Positions 24,990 to 33,431 of a DNA stretch of 64,000 nt are shown piece by piece. Position 1 is the stretch's first letter; each line of letters starts with the position of its first letter. The position numbers were made by a program, and so were the translations under genes. Under the pieces are notes generated by a model. That model was not told the origin of the DNA, searched no databases, and saw only the letters and a program-made list of their open reading frames with translations. The stretch lies in contig NZ_CP115465.1 in the NCBI RefSeq assembly GCF_027912535.1, positions 2,956,001-3,020,000 on the forward strand, given 5' to 3'. The stretch is from Brevundimonas sp. NIBR11 (GTDB lineage Bacteria; Pseudomonadota; Alphaproteobacteria; Caulobacterales; Caulobacteraceae).

Positions 24990-27842
24990 ATGCGTCTTCA
25001 CTCCGTCTCCCTCGCCGCTCTTCTGGTCGCCATGACACCCGCCGCCGTTCTGGCGCAGACCTCCGTTGCTTCGGGCGCCGCCCCCGCTTCCGCCGTGACC
25101 CCGCAGGCCGCGGAACTGGCCGCCGCGCCGGTGTCGGAACTGGTGTCCCAGGTGAACATCCCGTGGAAACGGTTCACGCTGGACAACGGCCTGACGGTCA
25201 TCGTGCACGAGGATCGCAAGGCGCCCGTCGTGGCCGTGTCGGTCTGGTACAACGTCGGTTCCAAGGACGAACCGGCCGGTTCGACCGGCTTCGCCCACCT
25301 GTTCGAACACCTGATGTTCGGCGGATCGGAGAACGCGCCGGGCTCCTACCTGGGCCGGATGCGCAACCTCGGGCCCTCGAACCTGAACGGCACGACCTGG
25401 TTCGACCGCACCAATTATTTCGAGACCGTCCCGACGCCGGCGCTGGAACAGGCGCTGTTCCTGGAGAGCGACCGCATGGGCTATCTGCTCGGCGAGGTCG
25501 GTCAGGACGTCCTCGATCTGCAGCGCGGCGTGGTCCAGAACGAGAAGCGCCAGGGCGACAACCAGCCCTATGGCCTGTTCGAGTACGCCCAGCTGGAAGC
25601 CCTCTTCCCCGAAGGGCATCCGTACCGGCACTCGACCATCGGCTCGATGGCCGATCTGGACGCGGCGAGCCTGGAGACCGTCCGCAACTGGTTCCGCGAG
25701 AACTACGGCCCGAACAACGCCATCGTGGTCCTGTCGGGCGACATCGACGAGGCGACCGCCCGTCCGCTGATGGAAAAGTATTTCGGCGCCATCCCGCGCG
25801 GCCCGGTGAACACGCCGGCGGAGGCCGACGTCCCGACCCTGGCCGCCCCGATCGTGGCCACCATGCATGACCGGGTGGCCAACACCCGCCTGACGCGCAG
25901 CTGGGCCGTGCCCGGTCTGCTGAGCGACGACGCCGTGCCCCTCTCGGTCGGCGCCTCGGTGCTGGGCGGCCTGGCCTCCTCGCGCCTCGACAATCTGCTG
26001 GTGCGGGACGAGCAGTCGGCCGTGTCGGTGTCGTCGTCGCTGTCGGACTTCCACCGCATCGGCATCTTCGACATCTCGGTCGACGTGAAGCCGGGCGAGG
26101 ACGCCGCCGAGGTGGGCGCCCGTCTGGACGCCATCGTCGCCGACTTCATCGCCAATGGCCCGACCGAGGAAGAGGTGGCCCGCGTCGCCACCCGCTACGT
26201 CTCCCAGCGCATCCAGAGCCTGGAACAGGTCAACGGCAAGGCGAATGTGCTTGCCGAGGGTCAGCTCTATGCCGGCGATCCGGACCACTACAAGAAGGAG
26301 CTGCAGCAGTACGCCACGGTCACGCCGGCCGAGGTGACCGCCGCCATGCAGCGCTGGCTGACCCGGCCGGTCTTCAACATGACGATCGCTCCGGGCGAAC
26401 GCGAAGCCTACGAAGAGGCCGCCGCCAGCCCTTCGGGCGCCGCCCCGGCGCCCGCCGCAGAGATCCAGCGCGTGGCCCGCGATCCGATGCCGGCCATCGG
26501 CCAGGTGCCGGACCTGGAGTTCCCCGCCGTCGAGCGCGCGACCCTGTCGAACGGCATTGAGGTGGTCTATGCCCAGGTCGACACCGTGCCGGTGACCCGC
26601 GTGGGCATCGACTTCGACGCCGGCTTCGCCGCCGATCCCGCCAACCGCCTGGGCGCCCAGGCCATGATGCTGGACCTGCTGGACGAGGGCACCACGACCC
26701 GCGACGCCAACCAGCTGGCCGAGGAAGAAGAGCGGCTCGGCGCGTCGATCAACGTGGGCGCCTCGATGGACCGGACCTCGGCCGACCTGTCGACCGTGAC
26801 GGCCAACCTGACGCCCGGCCTGACCCTGCTGGCCGATGTGGTGCGCAACCCGGCCTTCGCGCCGTCGGAGATCGAACGCATCCGCGCCGCCCGCCTGTCG
26901 GGTCTGGCCAGCGAGAAGACCAACCCGGGCTCCATCGCCGCCCGCGCCCTGCCGCCGCTGATCTATGGCGAGAACAGCCCCTATGGCCGTTCGTTCACGG
27001 GGACCGGCGACGAGGCGACGATCGGCGCCCTGACCCGCGCCGACCTGGTGGCCACCCACGACGCCTGGATCCGCCCGGACAATGCGACCATCTTCGTCGT
27101 GTCCGACCTGCCGCTGTCGCAGGTGACGCCGCAGCTGGAAGCCGCCTTCGGCGACTGGCGCGCGCCCTCGATGGCCAAGGGGACGAAGGACTTCGCCGAC
27201 GCCGCCGTGCCGACGCCGACGAACCGCATCGTCCTGATCGACCGTCCGCAGTCGCCGCAGTCGCTGATCTACGGCGGCGCGGTCCTGCCGGTGTCCGGCA
27301 CCGACGATCTGCTGGCGCTGAACGCGGCGAACGTGACGCTGGGTTCGGACTTCCTGTCGCGGATCAACTCGGACCTGCGCGAGACCAAGGGCTGGTCCTA
27401 CGGCGTTCGCGGAGGGATCAACGCCCTGCAGCACCGCGTCCCCTACATCGTCAACGCGCCGGTGCAGGCCAACCGGACAGGTGAATCGATCGCGGCGCTG
27501 ATCGCCCAGTACGATCGCTTCCTGGAGACGGAGGGCGTGCAGCCTAACGAGCTGGAGCGGACGATCAACGGCAACACCCGGTCGCTGGCCGGCGGGTTCG
27601 AGACCTCGGGCCAGATCCTGGGCGCCCTGCGCTCCAACGCCCTGTACGGCCGTCCCGACGACTATCAGGCGACGCTGGCCAGCCGTACCCGCGCGCTGAC
27701 GGCCGCCCAGATGGACGAGGCCGCCCGGCAGGTGATCAAGCCCGACCAGTTCGTCTGGGTCGTGGTCGGCGACGCCTCGGTGGTCCGCCCGCAGCTAGAG
27801 GCCCTGGGCCTGCCGGTGGAGGTGCGCTCGGCCGCCCAGTAA
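24990..27842 (+). CDS. M16-family zinc metallopeptidase (insulinase-like, two halves)
   Basis: The start MRLHSVSLAALLVAMTPAAV gives a clean signal peptide and 950 residues. The first half holds the inverted zinc motif HxxEH at residues 103-107 (HLFEH) with Glu185 (QNEKRQGD) as the third ligand. The second half has the M16 fold (LSNGIEVVYAQV onward, with FDAGFAADP) without the zinc motif, the usual inactive partner half. It is a periplasmic oligopeptidase-type enzyme; substrate unknown. A terminator follows at 27868. Confidence 0.92.
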   Translation: MRLHSVSLAALLVAMTPAAVLAQTSVASGAAPASAVTPQAAELAAAPVSELVSQVNIPWKRFTLDNGLTVIVHEDRKAPVVAVSVWYNVGSKDEPAGSTGFAHLFEHLMFGGSENAPGSYLGRMRNLGPSNLNGTTWFDRTNYFETVPTPALEQALFLESDRMGYLLGEVGQDVLDLQRGVVQNEKRQGDNQPYGLFEYAQLEALFPEGHPYRHSTIGSMADLDAASLETVRNWFRENYGPNNAIVVLSGDIDEATARPLMEKYFGAIPRGPVNTPAEADVPTLAAPIVATMHDRVANTRLTRSWAVPGLLSDDAVPLSVGASVLGGLASSRLDNLLVRDEQSAVSVSSSLSDFHRIGIFDISVDVKPGEDAAEVGARLDAIVADFIANGPTEEEVARVATRYVSQRIQSLEQVNGKANVLAEGQLYAGDPDHYKKELQQYATVTPAEVTAAMQRWLTRPVFNMTIAPGEREAYEEAAASPSGAAPAPAAEIQRVARDPMPAIGQVPDLEFPAVERATLSNGIEVVYAQVDTVPVTRVGIDFDAGFAADPANRLGAQAMMLDLLDEGTTTRDANQLAEEEERLGASINVGASMDRTSADLSTVTANLTPGLTLLADVVRNPAFAPSEIERIRAARLSGLASEKTNPGSIAARALPPLIYGENSPYGRSFTGTGDEATIGALTRADLVATHDAWIRPDNATIFVVSDLPLSQVTPQLEAAFGDWRAPSMAKGTKDFADAAVPTPTNRIVLIDRPQSPQSLIYGGAVLPVSGTDDLLALNAANVTLGSDFLSRINSDLRETKGWSYGVRGGINALQHRVPYIVNAPVQANRTGESIAALIAQYDRFLETEGVQPNELERTINGNTRSLAGGFETSGQILGALRSNALYGRPDDYQATLASRTRALTAAQMDEAARQVIKPDQFVWVVVGDASVVRPQLEALGLPVEVRSAAQ

Positions 27843-27867
27843 GACCCGGTGTCGCAGCGGATGAGAG

Positions 27868-27897
27868 GGGGCGGCGAGGATCGCCGTCCCCTTTTTG
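27868..27897 (+). terminator. Intrinsic terminator after the M16 peptidase
   Basis: An eleven-pair stem with one G-T pair (GGGGGCGGCGA with TCGCCGTCCCC), loop GGA, followed by TTTTT at 27893-27897. Confidence 0.9.
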
Positions 27898-27976
27898 CTG
27901 TGCGACCTCGCCGACGACCGGCGGGAACCGGGGGGTGTCTCGGAACATTACGGGAACGAAGTTCAAGGAGTTCGCC

Positions 27977-28204
27977 ATGTCCGACATCAATCCCAAACTT
28001 GACCCCAATCCGCCGACCAACACGCAGAAAGACCCCGACGACTGGGTCTCGGGCGATGATCCGATGACCGGGGCGCAGGCCTCCTATCTGAAGACCCTGT
28101 CGGAGGAGGTGCAGCAGCCGGAGGCCTTCGAAGAGGGGCTGTCGAAGTCCGAGGCCTCCAAGCGGATCGACGACCTCAAGGGGCGGCTCAGCGCGCCCGG
28201 TTGA
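27977..28204 (+). CDS. DUF3072 small protein
   Basis: AAGGAG six bases before the ATG at 27977 fixes the start. The 75-residue acidic protein begins MSDINPKLDPNPPTNTQKDP and carries PMTGAQASYLKTLSEEV followed by LSKSEASKRIDDLKGR, the DUF3072 signature. Function unknown. It lies 58 bases before ku on the same strand, so it may share transcription with the end-joining gene. Confidence 0.85.
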   Translation: MSDINPKLDPNPPTNTQKDPDDWVSGDDPMTGAQASYLKTLSEEVQQPEAFEEGLSKSEASKRIDDLKGRLSAPG

Positions 28205-28262
28205 GCGAAGCTGAACCAAACGGGCGCGCCGGGTGTTGGACTCCGTCTCGAGGAGTCATCCC

Positions 28263-29126
28263 ATGCCCGCGCGTCCGACCTGGCAAGGCCATCTCAAGCT
28301 CTCGCTCGTCACCTGTCCGGTGGCGCTCTACACGGCGACGACGAAGACGAACGACGTCTCCTTCCACCTGATCAATCCCAAGACCAACAACCGCATTCGC
28401 ATGGTGGCGACCGATCCGGACACGGGGCCGGTCGAGCGGTCGGATCTGGTCAAGGGCTATGAGGTGTCCAAGGACGAGTATGTCCTGTTCGACAACGCCG
28501 ACTTCGACAAGGTGAAGCTGGAATCGACGCGGACCATCGACATCGACCAGTTCGTCGACGCCGACGACATCGATCGGCTGTACTGGGCCGATCCCCTCTA
28601 TGTCGTGCCGGACAAGGGGGTGGGGGCCGAGGCCTTCGCCGTCATCCGCGAGGCGATGGCGAAACAGAACAAGATCGCCATCGGGTCGCTGGTGCTGCGG
28701 AACCGCGAACGGCGCATCGCCCTGGAGGTCCGGGGTCGGGGGCTGGTCGCCTATACGTTGCGGTCGCATGACGAGGTGCGCGACGCCGACGACTATTTCG
28801 ACGGCATCCCGGCGGCCAAGGCCGACAAGGACATGGTGGACATCGCCGCGCGGATCATCGGCCAGAAGGACGCGGACTTCGATCCATCCAAATTCAAGGA
28901 CCGCTACGACGAGGCCCTGAAGGCCATGATCAAGGCGAAACAGAAGGGCGAAGGCGTGGTCGAGGCGCCCGAGCCCGACGACACCAATGTCATCGACCTG
29001 ATGGCGGCGTTGAGGAACAGTCTGAAGGGCTCGGCCGGGTCGGCGAAGAAGCCGGCCGCGAAAAAGGCGGCGCCGTCCAAGAAGGCCGCTGCCAAAAAGC
29101 CTGCGGCGAAGAAGAAGGCGGCTTAG
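28263..29126 (+). CDS. ku: Non-homologous end-joining protein Ku
   Basis: The 287-residue protein opens RPTWQGHLKLSLVTCPVALY and runs through the bacterial Ku core (SFHLINPKTNNRI, YEVSKDEYVLF, IDIDQFVDADDIDRLYW). Ku homodimers ring broken DNA ends and recruit LigD, which is encoded at 50423-53002. The tail after about residue 255 is a lysine/alanine-rich stretch (KKPAAKKAAPSKKAAAKK) typical of extended bacterial Ku C-termini that bind DNA. Start is ATG at 28263 after GAGGAG. The stop overlaps the convergent zincin gene. Confidence 0.96.
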   Translation: MPARPTWQGHLKLSLVTCPVALYTATTKTNDVSFHLINPKTNNRIRMVATDPDTGPVERSDLVKGYEVSKDEYVLFDNADFDKVKLESTRTIDIDQFVDADDIDRLYWADPLYVVPDKGVGAEAFAVIREAMAKQNKIAIGSLVLRNRERRIALEVRGRGLVAYTLRSHDEVRDADDYFDGIPAAKADKDMVDIAARIIGQKDADFDPSKFKDRYDEALKAMIKAKQKGEGVVEAPEPDDTNVIDLMAALRNSLKGSAGSAKKPAAKKAAPSKKAAAKKPAAKKKAA

Positions 29127-29530
29127 TCCTCCGCCTCGATCTCGTCGATGTCGTCGTCGTCCAGGCCCAAGTGGTGGCCGATCTCGTGGATCAGGACGTG
29201 GGAGATGATCTCGTAGAGGCCCACGTCGCCGCGCTCGCACCATTCGTCGAGGATGGGACGGCGATAGAGGAAGACGCGGCTGGGCTCTGCGGCAGGGCCG
29301 AAGCCGTCGCGCGCTCCGACATGGAAGCCGTGGTAGAGGCCGGTCAGGTCGAACGGGTCCTCCAGATCGACCGAGGCCAGGGTCTCGGCGTCGGCGAAGT
29401 CGTCGACGCGGATGACTACGTCGCCGGCCGCCGACCTGAACGGCTCCGGCAGGGCGTCGAAGGCCTGACGCGCCAGACGGGCGAAGTCGTCGAGGGAAGG
29501 GGCGAGTTGGTTTGTCCAGGCAATAGGCAT
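29123..29530 (-). CDS. Zincin-like metallopeptidase family protein
   Basis: The 135-residue protein matches the small zincin family (PF06262 type): the central VFLYRRPILDEWCE and the zinc motif HEIGHHLGLDDD, with His115, Glu116 and His119. It is presumably a cytoplasmic metal-dependent peptidase of unknown substrate. The ATG lies inside an intergenic repeat (29517-29549), so the N-terminal residues MPIAWTNQL are partly repeat-encoded and the native start is uncertain. The 3' end overlaps the ku stop by 4 bases. Confidence 0.85.
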   Translation of the reverse strand: MPIAWTNQLAPSLDDFARLARQAFDALPEPFRSAAGDVVIRVDDFADAETLASVDLEDPFDLTGLYHGFHVGARDGFGPAAEPSRVFLYRRPILDEWCERGDVGLYEIISHVLIHEIGHHLGLDDDDIDEIEAED

Positions 29531-29635
29531 CAGGCAACAGGCAATAGGGTTTCAGAGGCGTCCAGACCAGCGACGGCGGAGTCACATCTACGCGTGGCGA
29601 TCCGGCTGGCGCCTATTGCCTGATGTCTGTTGCCT
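29517..29635. repeat. Inverted intergenic repeat with AGGCAATAGG units
   Basis: The left part (29517-29549) contains AGGCAATAGG twice and CATCAGGCAA once. The right part (29612-29635), read on the minus strand, holds the same CATCAGGCAA and AGGCAATAGG blocks. The two arms face each other across about 60 bases between the zincin start and divL. Confidence 0.65.
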
Positions 29636-29710
29636 CCGACCGTTAACCGTCCGTTCGCGCACGCCCCGACTTCCGCTATGGTCGCGATTCGATCCAGCGG
29701 GTGAACGGGT

Positions 29711-32050
29711 ATGGCGGAGGCCGATATCGCCTTTGCGGCGGCGGCGGGAGCGGCGGGGCTGGCCCTGTCGATCAGCGTCTGGGCGTGGCGTCTGCGCCAG
29801 GCTGTGGCTCTGCGCGAATCCATGGTTGATCAGGAGCGGGTCTCGACGGCGCTGAGCCGGGCCCAACACGACGGGGCGCTGGCCGCCTTCGACGACGTGC
29901 GCATCGGCCTGACGCCCGGCGAGCCGCCGATCCTTCTGGGGCGGGACGAGGCTCTGGAGGCGGCGCGGGTCGCCTTCGCCCGCGATGTCCAGGGACCGCC
30001 GGGATCGGCCCTGGCCGAGGCCCTGCACGCACGTCACTCCGAGGCGATCAACGCCCTGATGAACGAGGGGACGCCGTTCGAGGCGCGCGACGGCGAGGCC
30101 TGGAAGCTGGAAGGGGCGCCGGTCAACGGCACGGCCTGGCTGAGGCTGTCGCCGATGACGCGGTCGGTCTCGCACGCCGGGGGTGGGGGCGCGGGCGAGG
30201 GCGAGCACGCCTTCGGGGCCGGGGTGATCGCCGACGCCTCGCCGTCGCCGACCTGGGTGGTGGATCACGACGGCCGTCTGGTCTGGGCCAATCGGGCCTG
30301 GCTGGCCGAGGTCAACTGCGGCTCGCTGGAGGCCGCCAAGGAGGCGCACGCCAGTTTCGACCGGGGCGCCGACCAGCTGGCGGCCGAGGCTGGACGGGTC
30401 GGGACGCGTCAGGAAGGCTTCCGCTGGACCGCGGGGGACGGCCGTCGCCGGGCGTGGAAGATCATGGCCGAGCCTCTGGGCGGGGCCGGCGGGCCGGTAC
30501 TCGTTTTCGCCATCGACATGACCGAGGCCGAGGAGACGCGCGACACCCTGCGCCGTCACGTCGAGGCTCATGACGAGACGCTGAACCATCTGGCCGATGC
30601 GGTGGCGATCTTCGGGCCGTCGCGCAGACTGGCCTTCCACAACACGGCCTTCCAGACCCTATTCAACCTCGATCCGGCCTGGCTGGACGAACGGCCGACG
30701 CATGCCGAGCTGCTGGACCGGCTGCGCCAGCGTCGCATGCTGCCTGAGGTGATCGACTATGCGGGCTGGAAGGCGCGCGAGCTGGAGTTCTACGAGGCGA
30801 CGGAGGCGGCGGCCGACGACAGCTGGTCCCTGCCCGACGGGCGGACGCTGCGGGTCGTGCGCCAGCCGCATCCGCTGGGCGGGATCCTGCTGCTATTCTC
30901 GGACATCACGGGCGAGCTGAGCCTGCGGAGCCGGTTCAACGCCCAGCTTCAGGTGCAGACGGCGACGCTGGATAAGCTGAACGACGCGGTGGCCGTGTTC
31001 GGGTCGGACGGGCGGCTGCGGCTGCACAACGAGGCGTTCGAGCACTTCTGGAGCCTGTCGGCCGAGCGGCTGGAAGAGGCGGGGGATTTCGACGCCATCG
31101 CCGAGCTGTGCAAGGCGGCCCTGCCCGACGCGGCCCTGTGGCTAGGGCTGAAGGCGCGGGTGGCCGATCCCGACCCCGAAAGCCGCGTGCCGATCTCGGG
31201 CGAAGGACGGACCGCCGACGGCCGGATCGCGGCCTGGCAGACGCGACCCCTGCCGGACGGGGCGACGCTGGTGGCCTTCTCGGACGTGACGGCGCGGCGC
31301 GAGCTGGAGCAGGCCCTGGCCCAGCGCGAGGCGGCCCTGAAGGAGAGCCAGGCGCTGAAGCGGGAGTTCGTGGGCTCGGTCAGCTATGAGCTCCGGACGC
31401 CGCTGACGACCATCGTCGGCTATTCCGAACTGCTGGAGACGATGGGCGACCTGCCCGAGCGCAGCCGCCAGCATGCGGGGGCGATTCGGGTGGCGGCGGC
31501 CCAGCTGACGGGTTCGATCGACGATGTGCTGGACATGGCTCAGATCGATGCGGGCGAGATGGAGCTGTCGCTGGGCGACGTGCGCATCCGCGACCTGTTC
31601 GCTTCGGCCGTCGAAAAGCACCGGCCGAGGATCGAAGGGCGGGGCGCGACCCTGAAGGCTGTGGCGGCCGCGAACCTGCCGGCGATCCGGGCCGATGCGC
31701 GGCGTCTGGCCCAGGCGGTCGACCATCTGCTGGACAATGCCGGGCGGTCTGTCTCCGAGGGCGGGTCGGTGTCGCTGCGGGCCGAGGCGAACGGGTCGGA
31801 ACTGCGTATCCGGGTCGAGGATACGGGACGCGGCATCCCCTATCACCTGCAGGCGCACGTCTTCGACCGGTTCGTGAAGCGCGAGCGCGGCGGGCCGGGC
31901 GTGGGCCTGGCGCTGGTCAAGGCCCTGGTCGAACTGCACGGCGGGTGGGCCGAGGTCGAAAGCGAGCCCGGCAAGGGCGCGGCCTTCATCCTGCATCTGC
32001 CGTTGGAGGCGGACAGCGGCGCGGCGGCGCCCGAGCTGGCCTTAGGCTAG
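29711..32050 (+). CDS. divL: DivL-type cell-cycle histidine-kinase homologue with tyrosine in the H-box
   Basis: The 779-residue protein has an N-terminal membrane segment (residues 5-25), several PAS-like domains (for example DASPSPTWVVDHDGRLVWANRAWL, and LNHLADAVAIFGPSRRLAFHN), then a histidine-kinase core. The phospho-acceptor box reads SVSYELRTPLTTIVGYSELL, with Tyr559 where kinases have His; the ATP lid motifs DNAGRSVSEGG, DTGRGIP and GGPGVGLAL remain. Caulobacter DivL (769 residues, Tyr550) has exactly this feature and controls CckA and CtrA with DivK. The 9-residue offset agrees with the length difference. Expected at a cell pole of the inner membrane. Confidence 0.93.
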   Translation: MAEADIAFAAAAGAAGLALSISVWAWRLRQAVALRESMVDQERVSTALSRAQHDGALAAFDDVRIGLTPGEPPILLGRDEALEAARVAFARDVQGPPGSALAEALHARHSEAINALMNEGTPFEARDGEAWKLEGAPVNGTAWLRLSPMTRSVSHAGGGGAGEGEHAFGAGVIADASPSPTWVVDHDGRLVWANRAWLAEVNCGSLEAAKEAHASFDRGADQLAAEAGRVGTRQEGFRWTAGDGRRRAWKIMAEPLGGAGGPVLVFAIDMTEAEETRDTLRRHVEAHDETLNHLADAVAIFGPSRRLAFHNTAFQTLFNLDPAWLDERPTHAELLDRLRQRRMLPEVIDYAGWKARELEFYEATEAAADDSWSLPDGRTLRVVRQPHPLGGILLLFSDITGELSLRSRFNAQLQVQTATLDKLNDAVAVFGSDGRLRLHNEAFEHFWSLSAERLEEAGDFDAIAELCKAALPDAALWLGLKARVADPDPESRVPISGEGRTADGRIAAWQTRPLPDGATLVAFSDVTARRELEQALAQREAALKESQALKREFVGSVSYELRTPLTTIVGYSELLETMGDLPERSRQHAGAIRVAAAQLTGSIDDVLDMAQIDAGEMELSLGDVRIRDLFASAVEKHRPRIEGRGATLKAVAAANLPAIRADARRLAQAVDHLLDNAGRSVSEGGSVSLRAEANGSELRIRVEDTGRGIPYHLQAHVFDRFVKRERGGPGVGLALVKALVELHGGWAEVESEPGKGAAFILHLPLEADSGAAAPELALG

Positions 32051-32146
32051 GGCTTAATGAGTAGCGCTTAGGGCTTAGAAGAAGGGCGATGGCTTGAGCG
32101 TCGTCCCCGGACTCCCTAAGCCCTAAGCTCTAAGACCTAAGTCCTA
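32041..32146. repeat. CCCTAAG-type heptamer repeat block
   Basis: At 32114-32146 the heptamers CCCTAAG, CCCTAAG, CTCTAAG, ACCTAAG and a partial TCCTA run head to tail. At 32067-32078 CTTAGGGCTTAG is a perfect 12-base inverted copy of 32116-32127. It fills the gap between divL and the HAD gene and begins in the last codons of divL. Confidence 0.75.
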
Positions 32147-32162
32147 CTCCCAGGAGGCCAGC

Positions 32163-33020
32163 ATGGCCGACACACTCCTCAAGACCGCCCTGATCTACGA
32201 CTTCGACGGAACCCTGGCGCGGGGGAACATGCAGGAGGTGACCTTCATCCCCTCCGTCGGCATGGACATCGGCGACTTCTGGGGCGAGGCGGACAAGCTG
32301 ACCAAATCGTCCGACGGCGATAACATCCTGATGTACATGCAGCTGATGCTGCAGCGGGCGCGGCACAGCGACCAACCGATCACCAAGGCGCTGCTGGCCG
32401 AGCACGGGCAGGACGTGAAGCTGTTCGACGGGCTGAAGTCGGACCTGACCGGAAAGGGCTGGTTCGAGCGGATCGACGCCATCGGCGCCAAGTACGGGTT
32501 GGAGATCGAGCACTACATCATCTCGGCGGGGCTGGAGGAGATGATCGACGGCTGTCCGATCCGCGACGCCTTCCACCACGTCTTCGCGTCGAAATTCGCC
32601 TATGACGAACACGGGGTGGCGATCTGGCCGGCGGTGGGCGTCAACTACACGACCAAGACCCAGTACCTATTCCGCATCAACAAGGGTGTGCTGAACCACT
32701 GGGATCACGAGCGGATCAACCGGTTCACCGCCGACGAGGACCGCCGCATCCCGTTCGAGCGGATGATCTTCCTGGGCGATGGCGACACCGACGTGCCGAC
32801 CATGAAGATGATGCATACGAAAGGCGGCTTCTCGATCGCCGTCTACGATCCGCGCAACTCCGAGAAGGATCAGAAGAAGATCTATTCGCTGATCTCCGAG
32901 GACCGGGTGAATTTCGTCGCCGCCGCCGACTATCGCGAGGGCCAGCCGCTGGACCTGATCGTCAAGGGGTTGATCGGGCGGATCGCGATCAACGCCGGGA
33001 CGATGCCGGCGATCGAGTAG
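32163..33020 (+). CDS. HAD-family hydrolase
   Basis: The 285-residue protein has HAD motif I YDFDGTLARG (Asp13 nucleophile, Asp15) and motif IV FLGDGDTDVPTMK, with the cap between them. It is a cytoplasmic phosphatase-type enzyme; the substrate is not evident, and the long well-conserved cap (MQEVTFIPSVGMDIGDFW) suggests a dedicated subfamily. AGGAGG precedes the ATG. It follows divL after the heptamer repeat block. Confidence 0.85.
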   Translation: MADTLLKTALIYDFDGTLARGNMQEVTFIPSVGMDIGDFWGEADKLTKSSDGDNILMYMQLMLQRARHSDQPITKALLAEHGQDVKLFDGLKSDLTGKGWFERIDAIGAKYGLEIEHYIISAGLEEMIDGCPIRDAFHHVFASKFAYDEHGVAIWPAVGVNYTTKTQYLFRINKGVLNHWDHERINRFTADEDRRIPFERMIFLGDGDTDVPTMKMMHTKGGFSIAVYDPRNSEKDQKKIYSLISEDRVNFVAAADYREGQPLDLIVKGLIGRIAINAGTMPAIE

Positions 33021-33074
33021 GGGCTTTCCCAGCGCCACCACTGGCCGCGCGGCGCCTCGCTGTCTGAGCGTGGG

Positions 33075-33416
33075 CTAACGCCCTCCGGCCCTGACCCAGG
33101 CCTCGCGGGCGGGGAGGAGGCGGGAGGGGACGAGGCCGCGCAGGGCGCTCTGGCCCTTGAGCTTGAGGCCGGCTTCGGCGCCCTTGCGCCAGGCGACCTC
33201 GGCTTCGAAGGCCAGACCCGCGGCGATGTCGACGACGGTGACCGTCGGCGGCAGGGCCAGCTGGCGGTCGGTGCGGACCCTAAGCCCGCCGGACGAGGTG
33301 TCGAGGATCACGCAGGCCATCTCGATGCCGGGCGCGACCAGGACGGCGCGCGTGTTGGCGGTCGAGCGGGGCTGAAGGCGACGGTCGATGGGTTGGGTCA
33401 AGGCCACGATACTCAA
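33075..33416 (-). CDS. PilZ-domain protein (candidate c-di-GMP binder)
   Basis: The 113-residue protein is essentially one PilZ domain: Arg13-x3-Arg17 (DRRLQPR) and the DxSxxG motif at residues 39-44 (DTSSGG) are the cyclic-di-GMP binding elements. It probably acts as a stand-alone c-di-GMP receptor, though the partner is unknown. It starts 15 bases before the kinase gene stop on the same strand. Confidence 0.82.
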   Translation of the reverse strand: MSIVALTQPIDRRLQPRSTANTRAVLVAPGIEMACVILDTSSGGLRVRTDRQLALPPTVTVVDIAAGLAFEAEVAWRKGAEAGLKLKGQSALRGLVPSRLLPAREAWVRAGGR

Positions 33417-33431
33417 CGCACGGCGAAGACT

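Noticed and set aside
24882..27434. Very long minus-strand open frame opposite the M16 peptidase
   Set aside because: It is a shadow of the GC-rich codon pattern of the peptidase; it has no recognisable domain and consists of His/Arg/Gly-rich sequence.
27924..27949. Possible general-stress (EcfG) promoter GGAAC-N17-CATT before the DUF3072 gene
   Set aside because: The -10 element differs from the expected CGTT; too weak to list as a feature.
29643..29648. CtrA-like half site TTAACC upstream of divL
   Set aside because: Only one half site was found without the second TTAA at the required spacing.
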